Below, one piece after another: positions 57,582 through 64,000 of a stretch of DNA of 64,000 nucleotides; within the stretch, counting starts at the first letter, position 1, and every line of letters starts with the position of its first letter. Both the position numbers and the translations under genes were made by a program. The stretch covers positions 1 through 64,000 of the forward strand of contig NZ_BCZA01000005.1 of the NCBI RefSeq assembly GCF_001598475.1, read 5' to 3'. Below the pieces are notes generated by a model, which was not told the DNA's origin, searched no databases, and saw only the letters and a program-made list of their open reading frames with translations. The stretch comes from Pantoea agglomerans NBRC 102470. Lineage in GTDB: Bacteria > Pseudomonadota > Gammaproteobacteria > Enterobacterales > Enterobacteriaceae.

Positions 57582-57951
57582 TCAAATTCTTTTACCCCTT
57601 CTCTTTCTACGAGCTCCAGATGGCAAATTTGACAACATCGATTTTTCATACTTAACCCTTTCTGCCTGATAAATTCCCTCCGCTTCATGCTCATTATCAA
57701 TTACGTAATGGATCAAATTCCGATAGAACCAAGTAAGCTCATGTTCATATCCAAGTGTGTCTATGACCCGCTGTGAACTCCCCTTCAGCGCGTTTGAAAG
57801 CATTGAGATAATCGTGAAGCGATCAATCAAATGATCATTATCTTGTGTGAGATAGTATTTAATGTAGTAGCCGACGCAGAATAACCAGATATAGCGAATT
57901 ATCTTGTCCTGTGCAAAACCTGATCTTTTACTCTCTCAATGAGCATCTGCA
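57582..57951 (-). pseudogene. Frameshifted copy of the 139-residue hypothetical at 62.1-62.6 kb
   Basis: From 57,582 to ~57,950 the minus strand encodes a protein closely related to the one at 62137-62556: (K)IIRYIWLFCVGYYIKYYL, then DRFTIISMLSNALKGSSQRV and ERVKYEKSMLSNLPSGARRK. A 1-nt deletion near 57,935 (TAAAAG-ATCAGG against TTAAAAAAATCAGG) breaks the frame after the LIER segment, and the N-terminus is lost in a poly-A tract. An internal 82-codon frame from TTG 57830 is what remains. Probably inactive. Confidence 0.75.
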
Positions 57952-58437
57952 AAAAAAAATTTTGGCACGATAGTACCTAAGCCAATTTAAATACTTGATA
58001 TTAGTTTCCACCCACAAAACGCTGAGGATTGATCTAAAAAAACTGTTAACGTTTGGCTTTGTCAAATTTATAGACAAGGAATGAGAAAAATGAACAACCA
58101 AAAAAATAAATTGCTATAAACTAACTTTACTTAGTAATGATAACAGATTTGAGAAAAATGAATTAAAGAAAGATGGAGTTAATAGCTTACCATCCTGCTA
58201 ATTAGCATTTTTACGAATTATTTTTAGCAATCTATTCCATTACACGACTGTGTAAAACTCGAAATTTAATCATAACCCTCGTCATTTTCTATTAATGATA
58301 TTGACATAATAATGCAACATTTCTACTGAATACTTCCACACCACAAAATGATAAGTAAATGGAATTTATTGATTGAAATGCGGACAGGAAAAATATCATT
58401 AAAGATTATCCCGGTGTCTTACTCACTTGAGCACACC
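57952..58437 (+). promoter_or_regulatory. AT-rich intergenic region with promoter of the 58.4-61.9 kb operon
   Basis: About 490 bp with no credible gene. TTGACA (58301-58306), 17-bp spacer and TACTGA (58324-58329) form a promoter with a perfect -35 and a poor -10. Several A and T runs give the region a bent, AT-rich character. Confidence 0.4.
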
Positions 58438-59508
58438 ATGTCCCACAGCCTCGAACAATACGTAGAGCAAAAACTGCCAGCAGATTTGCTGGAACACGTC
58501 GCAGCAAATCGAATACCCATTCGTGTTGAAAACCATGCAGGTACAGGCTTTTCACCAGATCTGATCGATTTCAGTTACCGTCATACGTGCAGAGTAGTTA
58601 ATAGCTTTAGGCCGACATGGCACACGCACATTGACGAGGAACATAAGGAATCTGTCGTCCTTCGCATCCCATCCGGCTATGACTACATTCGGCATTTTTC
58701 ATCACTGGTTTTGCATTACCTGAAAGCTCGCATATCACGCCCACAGGATCTAATGACAATTGATTATGACCTGCTTAATGACCGCCGATACCCTGCGCTC
58801 ACTGGTCTTAACATGCTTGATATTAAACCGGGCGCTCAGGTTGTGATTGGTTGCTGTGATCTACTCATTGAGTATATGAAAGATCAGGTTTTTTCTTTTG
58901 AAGAGAATGACTTCTATGCATGCTGGAAAGCCCAGAACAATGTAATTTTCCTGGGCTGCAAGTTTAGCTTCTGGGGTAGGCTTTCTGGCAGTATCGCCCG
59001 CTTTCTCTGCGAGCAATTTCAGCCATCAGAAATCATTTATTTTGGAAAGCTGGGAACGCTCACGGCACCGGCAGATATCTATCAGGAAATTTTCACACCT
59101 TCTCATTATCAGATGTTTAGCGGTCTGACCCAACTGGGTCCCACTATAAAAATGGAGAATAGTTTTACCGCCTTCAACCCAAGCCACCGTTTAGGCATAC
59201 ATGCATCCGTTCCAACAATCATGGAGGAAACGTTCTCTCAACGTCAACGTCTTGCCATGAACGGCGTTGAGTCTATTGACAATGAAATTGCTTTCATTGC
59301 TCGTGAAATTCATCGGTTTAACACCCGAACAGGTTCCCGTGTCAGATATTCGCCGATTCATTATGCAACGGATTACCTGCGCGACATGCACGACTGGTCC
59401 CTTCAGGTCCGCCATGACCTTGCGCGAGGCAGATCTCCCTCTTCCCTGCATAAGAAGAAAATCATTATCAGCAGAATCGCTGGAATCATTAAAAACTATC
59501 TGTGGTGA
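58438..59508 (+). CDS. Nucleoside-phosphorylase-like protein
   Basis: A 356-residue protein whose C-terminal half resembles the purine/uridine phosphorylase and nucleosidase superfamily: IIYFGKLGTLTAPADIYQEI, then GIHASVPTIMEETFSQRQRL and MNGVESIDNEIAFIAREIHR, the last being like the SxDxE motif that binds ribose and purine. The N-terminal ~110 residues are not recognised. An upstream in-frame ATG at 58348 is possible but ATG 58438 has the better context (GAG 7 nt upstream). It leads a four-gene operon, 3 nt before the transporter. Confidence 0.6.
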   Translation: MSHSLEQYVEQKLPADLLEHVAANRIPIRVENHAGTGFSPDLIDFSYRHTCRVVNSFRPTWHTHIDEEHKESVVLRIPSGYDYIRHFSSLVLHYLKARISRPQDLMTIDYDLLNDRRYPALTGLNMLDIKPGAQVVIGCCDLLIEYMKDQVFSFEENDFYACWKAQNNVIFLGCKFSFWGRLSGSIARFLCEQFQPSEIIYFGKLGTLTAPADIYQEIFTPSHYQMFSGLTQLGPTIKMENSFTAFNPSHRLGIHASVPTIMEETFSQRQRLAMNGVESIDNEIAFIAREIHRFNTRTGSRVRYSPIHYATDYLRDMHDWSLQVRHDLARGRSPSSLHKKKIIISRIAGIIKNYLW

Positions 59509-59511
59509 ATC

Positions 59512-60363
59512 ATGTTTTATCAATTTATGTCTGTATTTCTGAATGCCATTTCCATTTTACTGGCTAAGTTCAGTTTCGGCTGGATCAGTGAAAACGCCTT
59601 CCTCATGATTTATGCAGTCACTTTTATGTTGCTGGCGCTGATTCACGCTCGAATGTCTGACATGGTCAGGTATCTGACAACACGAAACGGAATAGCCTCC
59701 GCAGTCCTTAACACGCTCGGTACCTGGTGTTTTTATTTGGGTCTGGAGAAGCTGACACCCAGTACGCACTCTTTCATAGCTCGCAGCTACATAATCTTTG
59801 GCATGCTCATATCTGTTCTGTGGTTCCGGGAAAAGCTGACGAACGCTAAGGTGCTTGTGCTTGTTACCTGTATTACAGGTGTAGCTCTATCATCGCTGCC
59901 AGACACAGAGGGTACAGTTACGCTACAGGCGGTGATTTTTACCCTGCTCTCATCCCTGCTTTTCGCGCTCAATTATGCGGTGCTTAAAAAGAAGACTCAG
60001 GATATACACCCCTGCGTGCCACTTGGCGTAAACGGACTGTTCCTGTTTGCACTGGCGATTTTCCTTGGTGCTGGTCAGGGTCAGAAGATGTTTAACGGTC
60101 TGGATGTTCAGGGAACAACCTGCAGCGTAGTGAGTGCAGCATTCATTTTTTATTCGATGTTTTCATATATCAAAACAGCTGGATCTGTCGACTTTCATGT
60201 CGCCACTGCTTTACGTGCGCTATCGCCCGTGTTTGTTACGCTGATTTCACTACCGTTTTACGGCTATCAGTTTGGCCAGTTCAAGCTGACTGGAGAACTG
60301 CTCGTCATCGTTTCGATTATTGCGATGGGAATGACACAAACTATCAACAGGAGAGTGAAATGA
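59512..60363 (+). CDS. EamA/DMT-family transporter
   Basis: An inner-membrane protein of 283 residues with about ten helices in two repeats, the drug/metabolite transporter layout. Examples are FLNAISILLAKFSFGWISEN and LTPSTHSFIARSYIIFGMLI near residue 85-100. Likely exporter of a small metabolite made or altered by its operon partners. The end overlaps the NUDIX gene by 4 nt (ATGA). Confidence 0.85.
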   Translation: MFYQFMSVFLNAISILLAKFSFGWISENAFLMIYAVTFMLLALIHARMSDMVRYLTTRNGIASAVLNTLGTWCFYLGLEKLTPSTHSFIARSYIIFGMLISVLWFREKLTNAKVLVLVTCITGVALSSLPDTEGTVTLQAVIFTLLSSLLFALNYAVLKKKTQDIHPCVPLGVNGLFLFALAIFLGAGQGQKMFNGLDVQGTTCSVVSAAFIFYSMFSYIKTAGSVDFHVATALRALSPVFVTLISLPFYGYQFGQFKLTGELLVIVSIIAMGMTQTINRRVK

Positions 60364-60818
60364 AAATTGAACGTGAACGCCCCTACCTGGCCATTTATTG
60401 TATCGTCCGCAACGGCGATAAAGTACTTATGCTTCAGCGTTCTAATACAGGATATGCAGATGGCAAGTGGTCTTTCCCTGCTGGGCACGTTGATGAAGGT
60501 GAGTCCCTGACATGCGCTGCGAGTCGGGAGCTGAAAGAAGAGACAGGACTGGATCTGGCGCAATCAGATTGGATTTTCCGCACTATTATGCATAGACGCA
60601 CGGCTGACCGCCGAATCATAGACGTATTTATGGAGGCAACGAACTGGCAAGGTCGGCCTGTAAACACTGAACCCTACAAATGCAGTGCGCTGGAGTTCAT
60701 TTCACCTGCCAATGCCTCCATTGAACTGGTGGATTACATAACCCCCGTGTTTCATTCATTGTCAGAAAATGTGGTTGAAAATTATCTTGAATGGGGCTGG
60801 GGCAATAATAATGATTAA
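60360..60818 (+). CDS. NUDIX hydrolase
   Basis: A 152-residue pyrophosphohydrolase. The Nudix box is GHVDEGESLTCAASRELKEE followed by TGLDL (about residues 42-66), matching GX5EX7REUXEEXGU. It hydrolyses a nucleoside diphosphate linked to another moiety; the substrate cannot be read from the sequence. It overlaps both neighbours (EamA upstream, DegT downstream by 8 nt). Confidence 0.92.
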   Translation: MKIERERPYLAIYCIVRNGDKVLMLQRSNTGYADGKWSFPAGHVDEGESLTCAASRELKEETGLDLAQSDWIFRTIMHRRTADRRIIDVFMEATNWQGRPVNTEPYKCSALEFISPANASIELVDYITPVFHSLSENVVENYLEWGWGNNND

Positions 60819-61920
60819 GTCGACAGGGCCTAAATTCATTTCTGAGCGCATGGCAGAAGCATACCAGAACAGCCTTATGAACTACCGGGACTACTCAGGT
60901 ACCGCAGCTGCTGTAAGAGACTACGAGCTAAAACTGGAAGCCAGGCTTAATGTTAAACATGTCATCGCCGTCTCCTCAGGTACAGCAGCAATCCACGCAG
61001 GGCTGGTAGCTCTTGGCGTGGGTAAAGGTAGCCGTGTCGCTGTACCAGCAATCTGTGCGGTTATGACCGTATTACCAGTCCTTCAGCTTGGCGCTACGCC
61101 TGTTGTGATTGACACAGATGGCGACTCCTTCTGCCTTGATCCCGAACAATTGGAATCCGAACTTAATAATGGACTGGCAGCCATAATTGCCTGTGGTATG
61201 TGGGGTAATCCAGGTACTTCAGAAACTATGCTTTTACTCTCCAGACGTTTCAATGTCCCATTGCTGGAAGATGCCGCACAGTCTTTCGGAGCCTCAACTC
61301 CTTGCGGGCAGGAAGGTCTTAAGGGCCACTTAGGTTGCTTTAGTACCCATGAGTATAAGCTGCTCTCAACAGGAGAAGGCGGTTTCGTATCGACAAATGA
61401 TACGGATCTGGCTGAGCGCCTTCGTGCCTTTATACGACTGGGCTTTGACGGGAATGGATATGGCAATCAGTTCGGTGTGAACTATAAACTGTCAGGTTAT
61501 CAGGCTATCGCGGGTCTGCATTCGCTGACGGGGCTGGATAATTACCTATCGTCTCGAGAGGCACTATGCTCAGCATGGCTCGAGTCACTCTCTTTGCTTC
61601 CCCAGCTTAAATCTTTACCAGTTGCAGATAACGGTAAAGTAGCGCCCTATGCATGTGCTATGCAGTTCAATGATAATACTGACGGGCTGCACTTTGCGGC
61701 TGAATTAGCTGCCCTTGGCCTGCTTACAGATCCTTATCGCTATGAACTGAAACCAATCACCTGCTACCCGGTTTTCGCAGAGTATCATCCTGGAGATGAT
61801 AAACTGCCTAAAGCGATGAAATTTATTCGTCGTCTGCTTATCCTCCCTGTACATGATAATATAAAATCAGCAGATATCGCAGAAGGCTCACGATTGATAT
61901 CCAGTTTGATAAAAGGCTGA
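60811..61920 (+). CDS. DegT/DnrJ/EryC1/StrS-family PLP aminotransferase
   Basis: A 369-residue PLP enzyme of the sugar-aminotransferase family. It has VSSGTAAIHAGLVALGVGKG (about 66-85), the cofactor Asp in PLLEDAAQSFGAS and the Schiff-base Lys in FSTHEYKLLSTGEGGF (about 185-200). These enzymes aminate keto-sugars on nucleotides or cyclitols such as AHBA precursors. ATG 60811 overlaps the NUDIX stop. With a nucleosidase, Nudix enzyme and exporter this suggests a small biosynthetic or modification pathway. Confidence 0.92.
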   Translation: MIKSTGPKFISERMAEAYQNSLMNYRDYSGTAAAVRDYELKLEARLNVKHVIAVSSGTAAIHAGLVALGVGKGSRVAVPAICAVMTVLPVLQLGATPVVIDTDGDSFCLDPEQLESELNNGLAAIIACGMWGNPGTSETMLLLSRRFNVPLLEDAAQSFGASTPCGQEGLKGHLGCFSTHEYKLLSTGEGGFVSTNDTDLAERLRAFIRLGFDGNGYGNQFGVNYKLSGYQAIAGLHSLTGLDNYLSSREALCSAWLESLSLLPQLKSLPVADNGKVAPYACAMQFNDNTDGLHFAAELAALGLLTDPYRYELKPITCYPVFAEYHPGDDKLPKAMKFIRRLLILPVHDNIKSADIAEGSRLISSLIKG

Positions 61921-62136
61921 TATTTTTCTGCCAGGATAGAATTCTTCATTGGAGACTAGCCTGGCAATGAGCAATCCATGTAAATGCCAACCCAAAATTA
62001 GAATAATGACTTAAAAATCCGCCCTCACTTAAGAACTATTTTCGTGTCTTATCTAACGCTGTGAAATATATTAACCCCGTATTTCGCAGTAGGTATTTAA
62101 TTTAAAACATTATAAAAAATGTATATTCTTTAATTT

Positions 62137-62556
62137 TTAAATTCTCCTTTTTTTTCTCTTTCTTCTGGCAGCAACAACCTGATTCAGGAGTACAGCTTTC
62201 TCATATTTTACCCTTTCCTCACGATAAATATTTTCCGCCTCTTCTTCATTATCAATGGCATAATGAATCATAAAGCGAAAGAAAAACGTGATCTCATGTT
62301 CATAGCCAAGGTGCTGAATGATTCTTGGAGAACTCGATTTTAGAGCGTTTGAAAGCATAGATATGATCGTAAAACGATCTGCAAGATCTGTTTTAGATTG
62401 TGGAAGGTAGTACTTAATGTAGTAGCCGACACAGAATAGCCACATATAGCGAATTATCTTGTCCTGTGAAAAACCTGATTTTTTTAATCTCTCAATGAAC
62501 ATTTGTAAAAGCAAAAGTAACTTTTCTTCCCTTGAAAGAGCGTCTGTATGTTTCAT
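62137..62556 (-). CDS. Hypothetical protein, intact member of the duplicated family
   Basis: A 139-residue basic, helical protein starting MKHTDALSREEKLLLLLQMF (ATG 62556, AAGGA 8 nt upstream) and ending in a very basic tail RRKRKKRRI. No known domain recognised. A frameshifted copy lies at 57,582-57,951, so the two flank the nucleosidase-DMT-NUDIX-DegT operon. It is next to the recombinase module and may belong to it. The basic tail suggests nucleic-acid binding. Confidence 0.7.
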   Translation of the reverse strand: MKHTDALSREEKLLLLLQMFIERLKKSGFSQDKIIRYMWLFCVGYYIKYYLPQSKTDLADRFTIISMLSNALKSSSPRIIQHLGYEHEITFFFRFMIHYAIDNEEEAENIYREERVKYEKAVLLNQVVAARRKRKKRRI

Positions 62557-62624
62557 AGATTGCGTCCTTGCAAAATTGATCAACCACTCCTTGGTTGTAT
62601 ATACAAGATAACATATAATTTAAA

Positions 62625-62643
62625 TTGCGCAACATCTGCGCAA
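62625..62643 (-). terminator. Hairpin ending the recombination module
   Basis: A perfect 7-bp stem TTGCGCA/TGCGCAA with 5-nt loop, 9 nt past the stop of the coiled-coil gene. On the minus strand it is followed by TTTAAATT, a weak U tract. Confidence 0.55.
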
Positions 62644-62651
62644 TCAAATAT

Positions 62652-63071
62652 TTAATCAGCATTCGTTTCCCTGTCTATCTTGGGCAACCCATTATTAAGT
62701 TGTTCAAAACTGATTCCGTGATTTATAGCATTAAACTGCCATACAACAAACCTCTCTTCCAGACTCCTGAGCTCTTCTTCCAGAGTTTTATTTTTGAGTT
62801 CGAGATTACGGATGCGCTGTGAGGCGATGTTTAAATTAGCTGGCCGCTTCTCTTCATCATTGCCAGACTTAATATTTTTCTTCTTAATGTTGAAAGCCAT
62901 GACAATATCTTTGTGAAGCCCCAGTGACTGACGGGTTGGTCGCTTACCAATCAGAGGTTCAAGCCTGTCACAAAGATATTCCCATGAAAGCTTACCTGAT
63001 TTCTCACTGTCCCAACCTGCTATTGTGTTTTTAATTATGCTGATATCTTTATTATCTAGATGTTTAGCCAT
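62652..63071 (-). CDS. Coiled-coil accessory protein of the recombinase module (TnpC/GmtX-like)
   Basis: A 139-residue protein with an N-terminal helical domain (IKNTIAGWDSEKSGKLSWEY, LIGKRPTRQSLGLHKDIVMA) and a coiled coil IASQRIRNLELKNKTLEEEL followed by RSLEERF. It is the small last gene behind a large tyrosine recombinase, 12 nt downstream, as TnpC in Tn554-like and GmtX in gamma-mobile-trio islands. A good AAGGAGAGTCAT precedes ATG 63071. The exact family is from memory. Confidence 0.65.
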   Translation of the reverse strand: MAKHLDNKDISIIKNTIAGWDSEKSGKLSWEYLCDRLEPLIGKRPTRQSLGLHKDIVMAFNIKKKNIKSGNDEEKRPANLNIASQRIRNLELKNKTLEEELRSLEERFVVWQFNAINHGISFEQLNNGLPKIDRETNAD

Positions 63072-63083
63072 ATGACTCTCCTT

Positions 63084-64000
63084 TTAATTATGATTAATCC
63101 TTTCATTTCCAATCAGTTCATTTCTGCTCGCGCCTGTGAGATTTTTCATATGTGTAAAATCATCACCCTCCAGTCTTACCAGCGCCCCGTCCTCAAGATT
63201 TTTGCTTTTGAGTAACGCTATCAAATCCAGAAGTCTTGCTTGAGTTTTTTCGTGATAGGCCGCCCACTTGTCAGCCCCGTATTCCTCTTCCATATCAACC
63301 TTTGCCTTTTCAAGAAGCTGCTCTGTGTAGGCCGCAGTAGCTTCCAGCCTGCCTAGCGAGGCTTTGTCCCCTTTCACGCACACATGATTGCTGCAATTGA
63401 TACAGTCCCTGAACTTCGTACACGGAGAGATTACGTAGTCATGAGTGCAGTAGCCGAACTCTGTCACGTGAATGGCTGCGTGGCCTGTATCTTTGACATC
63501 AATACGCCATGAAGGGTTTGCTATAGCTCTTGGGGTGGTGTTTTCTGGTTTAATGCCGATATTCTGTACACCATGCTTAACTGATTCCCGAACCTTCTCT
63601 TCCTGGCTGACGTGGTTATAGGTTCTGTTTTGTGTTTCCCTCACTCGTCCTGACCACTTAGCTAGTTCAAAATCTCCAAGCCCACCACGTTGTGCAATCG
63701 TATTGAGTAAGTGTCTTGCCTGGTGACTTCTGAGGGAAAGGCTATTCCCATTTGCCCCTATGTATCCGTGCCTGTCAAAAATTGTTTTAATAGAGTGAGT
63801 CCGGCGATACTCAGTGCTTCCCAGATTGGCGCTAACCAGAGTGGCAGTTGGTCTGAAAAGAGATCTTTGCGTCGTTAAACTTGCACTGAGCTGATACCGG
63901 AACAGAAGACATAGTGCATTGCTGTATCGAATGTTCTTTTCTTTATCGTACCAGGGAAAATCCGGGTAAAGCTCACGGCCCTTACCGGAAATCTCAATCT
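63084..64000 (-). CDS. Large tyrosine recombinase, C-terminal 305 residues (runs off the window)
   Basis: The frame is open from the right edge to the stop at 63084. The catalytic domain shows SLRSHQARHLLNTIAQRGGL (HxxR box), DFELAKWSGR (His/Trp box) and the nucleophile Tyr in TQNRTYNHVS. After it comes a Cys/His cluster CTHDYVISPCTKFRDCINCS then NHVCVKGD and a helical tail. This tail is typical of the long integrases of Tn554-like and gamma-mobile-trio elements. A GTG at 63644 is internal, not the start. The gene's beginning and any third recombinase lie outside. Confidence 0.82.
   Translation of the reverse strand, partial: IEISGKGRELYPDFPWYDKEKNIRYSNALCLLFRYQLSASLTTQRSLFRPTATLVSANLGSTEYRRTHSIKTIFDRHGYIGANGNSLSLRSHQARHLLNTIAQRGGLGDFELAKWSGRVRETQNRTYNHVSQEEKVRESVKHGVQNIGIKPENTTPRAIANPSWRIDVKDTGHAAIHVTEFGYCTHDYVISPCTKFRDCINCSNHVCVKGDKASLGRLEATAAYTEQLLEKAKVDMEEEYGADKWAAYHEKTQARLLDLIALLKSKNLEDGALVRLEGDDFTHMKNLTGASRNELIGNERINHN

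Noticed and set aside
57582..57830. An 82-residue gene starting at TTG
   Set aside because: Alignment with the intact copy at 62 kb shows it is the C-terminal part of a frameshifted pseudogene; the TTG is an internal Leu codon.
43714..64000. Right-hand attachment site matching the tRNA-Pro end
   Set aside because: I read the island for TTCAAATCCTCTCGTGCCGA or parts of it and found no second copy; the end is probably outside the window.

Overview
The first ~43.6 kb is conserved chromosome of an enterobacterium. Gene order and protein lengths closely follow the mgl-galS-yeiB-folE / lysP-yeiE-yeiH-nfo-fru / yeiW-yeiP-yeiR-lpxT-mepS-rtn-yejABEF-yejG-bcr-rsuA-radD-rplY-yejKLM-proL stretch known from E. 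coli. Local differences (frmAB without frmR, a FecCD-type ABC pair beside lysP, no setB, lineage-specific GC-rich intergenic repeats) and the ~55% GC look point to the Erwiniaceae, most likely Pantoea. That genus call is inference from content, not a database match.

Core, in order: galactose uptake (mglBAC) and its repressor galS, with CRP sites and gal-type operators; yeiB and folE; an MFS exporter with a divergent LysR regulator; formaldehyde detoxification (frmA-frmB); a Fur-boxed FecCD/ATPase pair; lysP; yeiE, a YkvA-type protein and yeiH; nfo; ~0.9 kb of non-coding repeats; the fructose PTS operon fruBKA with two Cra sites; a vapC remnant; yeiW plus a previously unlisted 35-codon yeiW-like ORF; yeiP; yeiR under a Zur-like box; lpxT; mepS; pdeN; the yejABEF peptide importer; and the run to yejM and tRNA-Pro(GGG).

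From the 3' end of tRNA-Pro (43,637-43,713) to the right edge is an integrated accessory region. It opens with a P4-type integrase. Next come an AT-rich retron-like module (structured RNA, reverse transcriptase, OLD-like ATPase/TOPRIM effector), two orphan genes, a MobC/relaxase pair, and two small envelope-type proteins. Then follows a compact five-gene minus-strand operon (57,278 to 52,211): a 103-residue protein with a Ser/Gly N-terminal tail, a PfkB kinase-nucleoside deoxyribosyltransferase fusion, a QueC-like enzyme, a DUF3696-type ABC ATPase and an unknown protein. A four-gene plus-strand operon (58.4-61.9 kb) follows, encoding a nucleoside-phosphorylase-like protein, a DMT transporter, a NUDIX hydrolase and a DegT aminotransferase. 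It lies between an intact and a frameshifted copy of one 139-residue hypothetical gene. The window ends in a second recombination module: a coiled-coil protein and the C-terminus of a large tyrosine recombinase, as in Tn554-like or gamma-mobile-trio islands. No right-hand copy of the tRNA-Pro end was seen, so the island continues past 64 kb.

The best candidate for an undescribed system is the five-gene QueC/PfkB-NDT/ATPase operon. It resembles Qat and type IV CBASS in pairing a QueC-like enzyme with a partner whose N-terminus is Gly/Ser-rich, but has a different ATPase and adds a nucleoside-processing fusion enzyme. The second is the retron-like module, for which I can draw a plausible msr-msd fold by eye.
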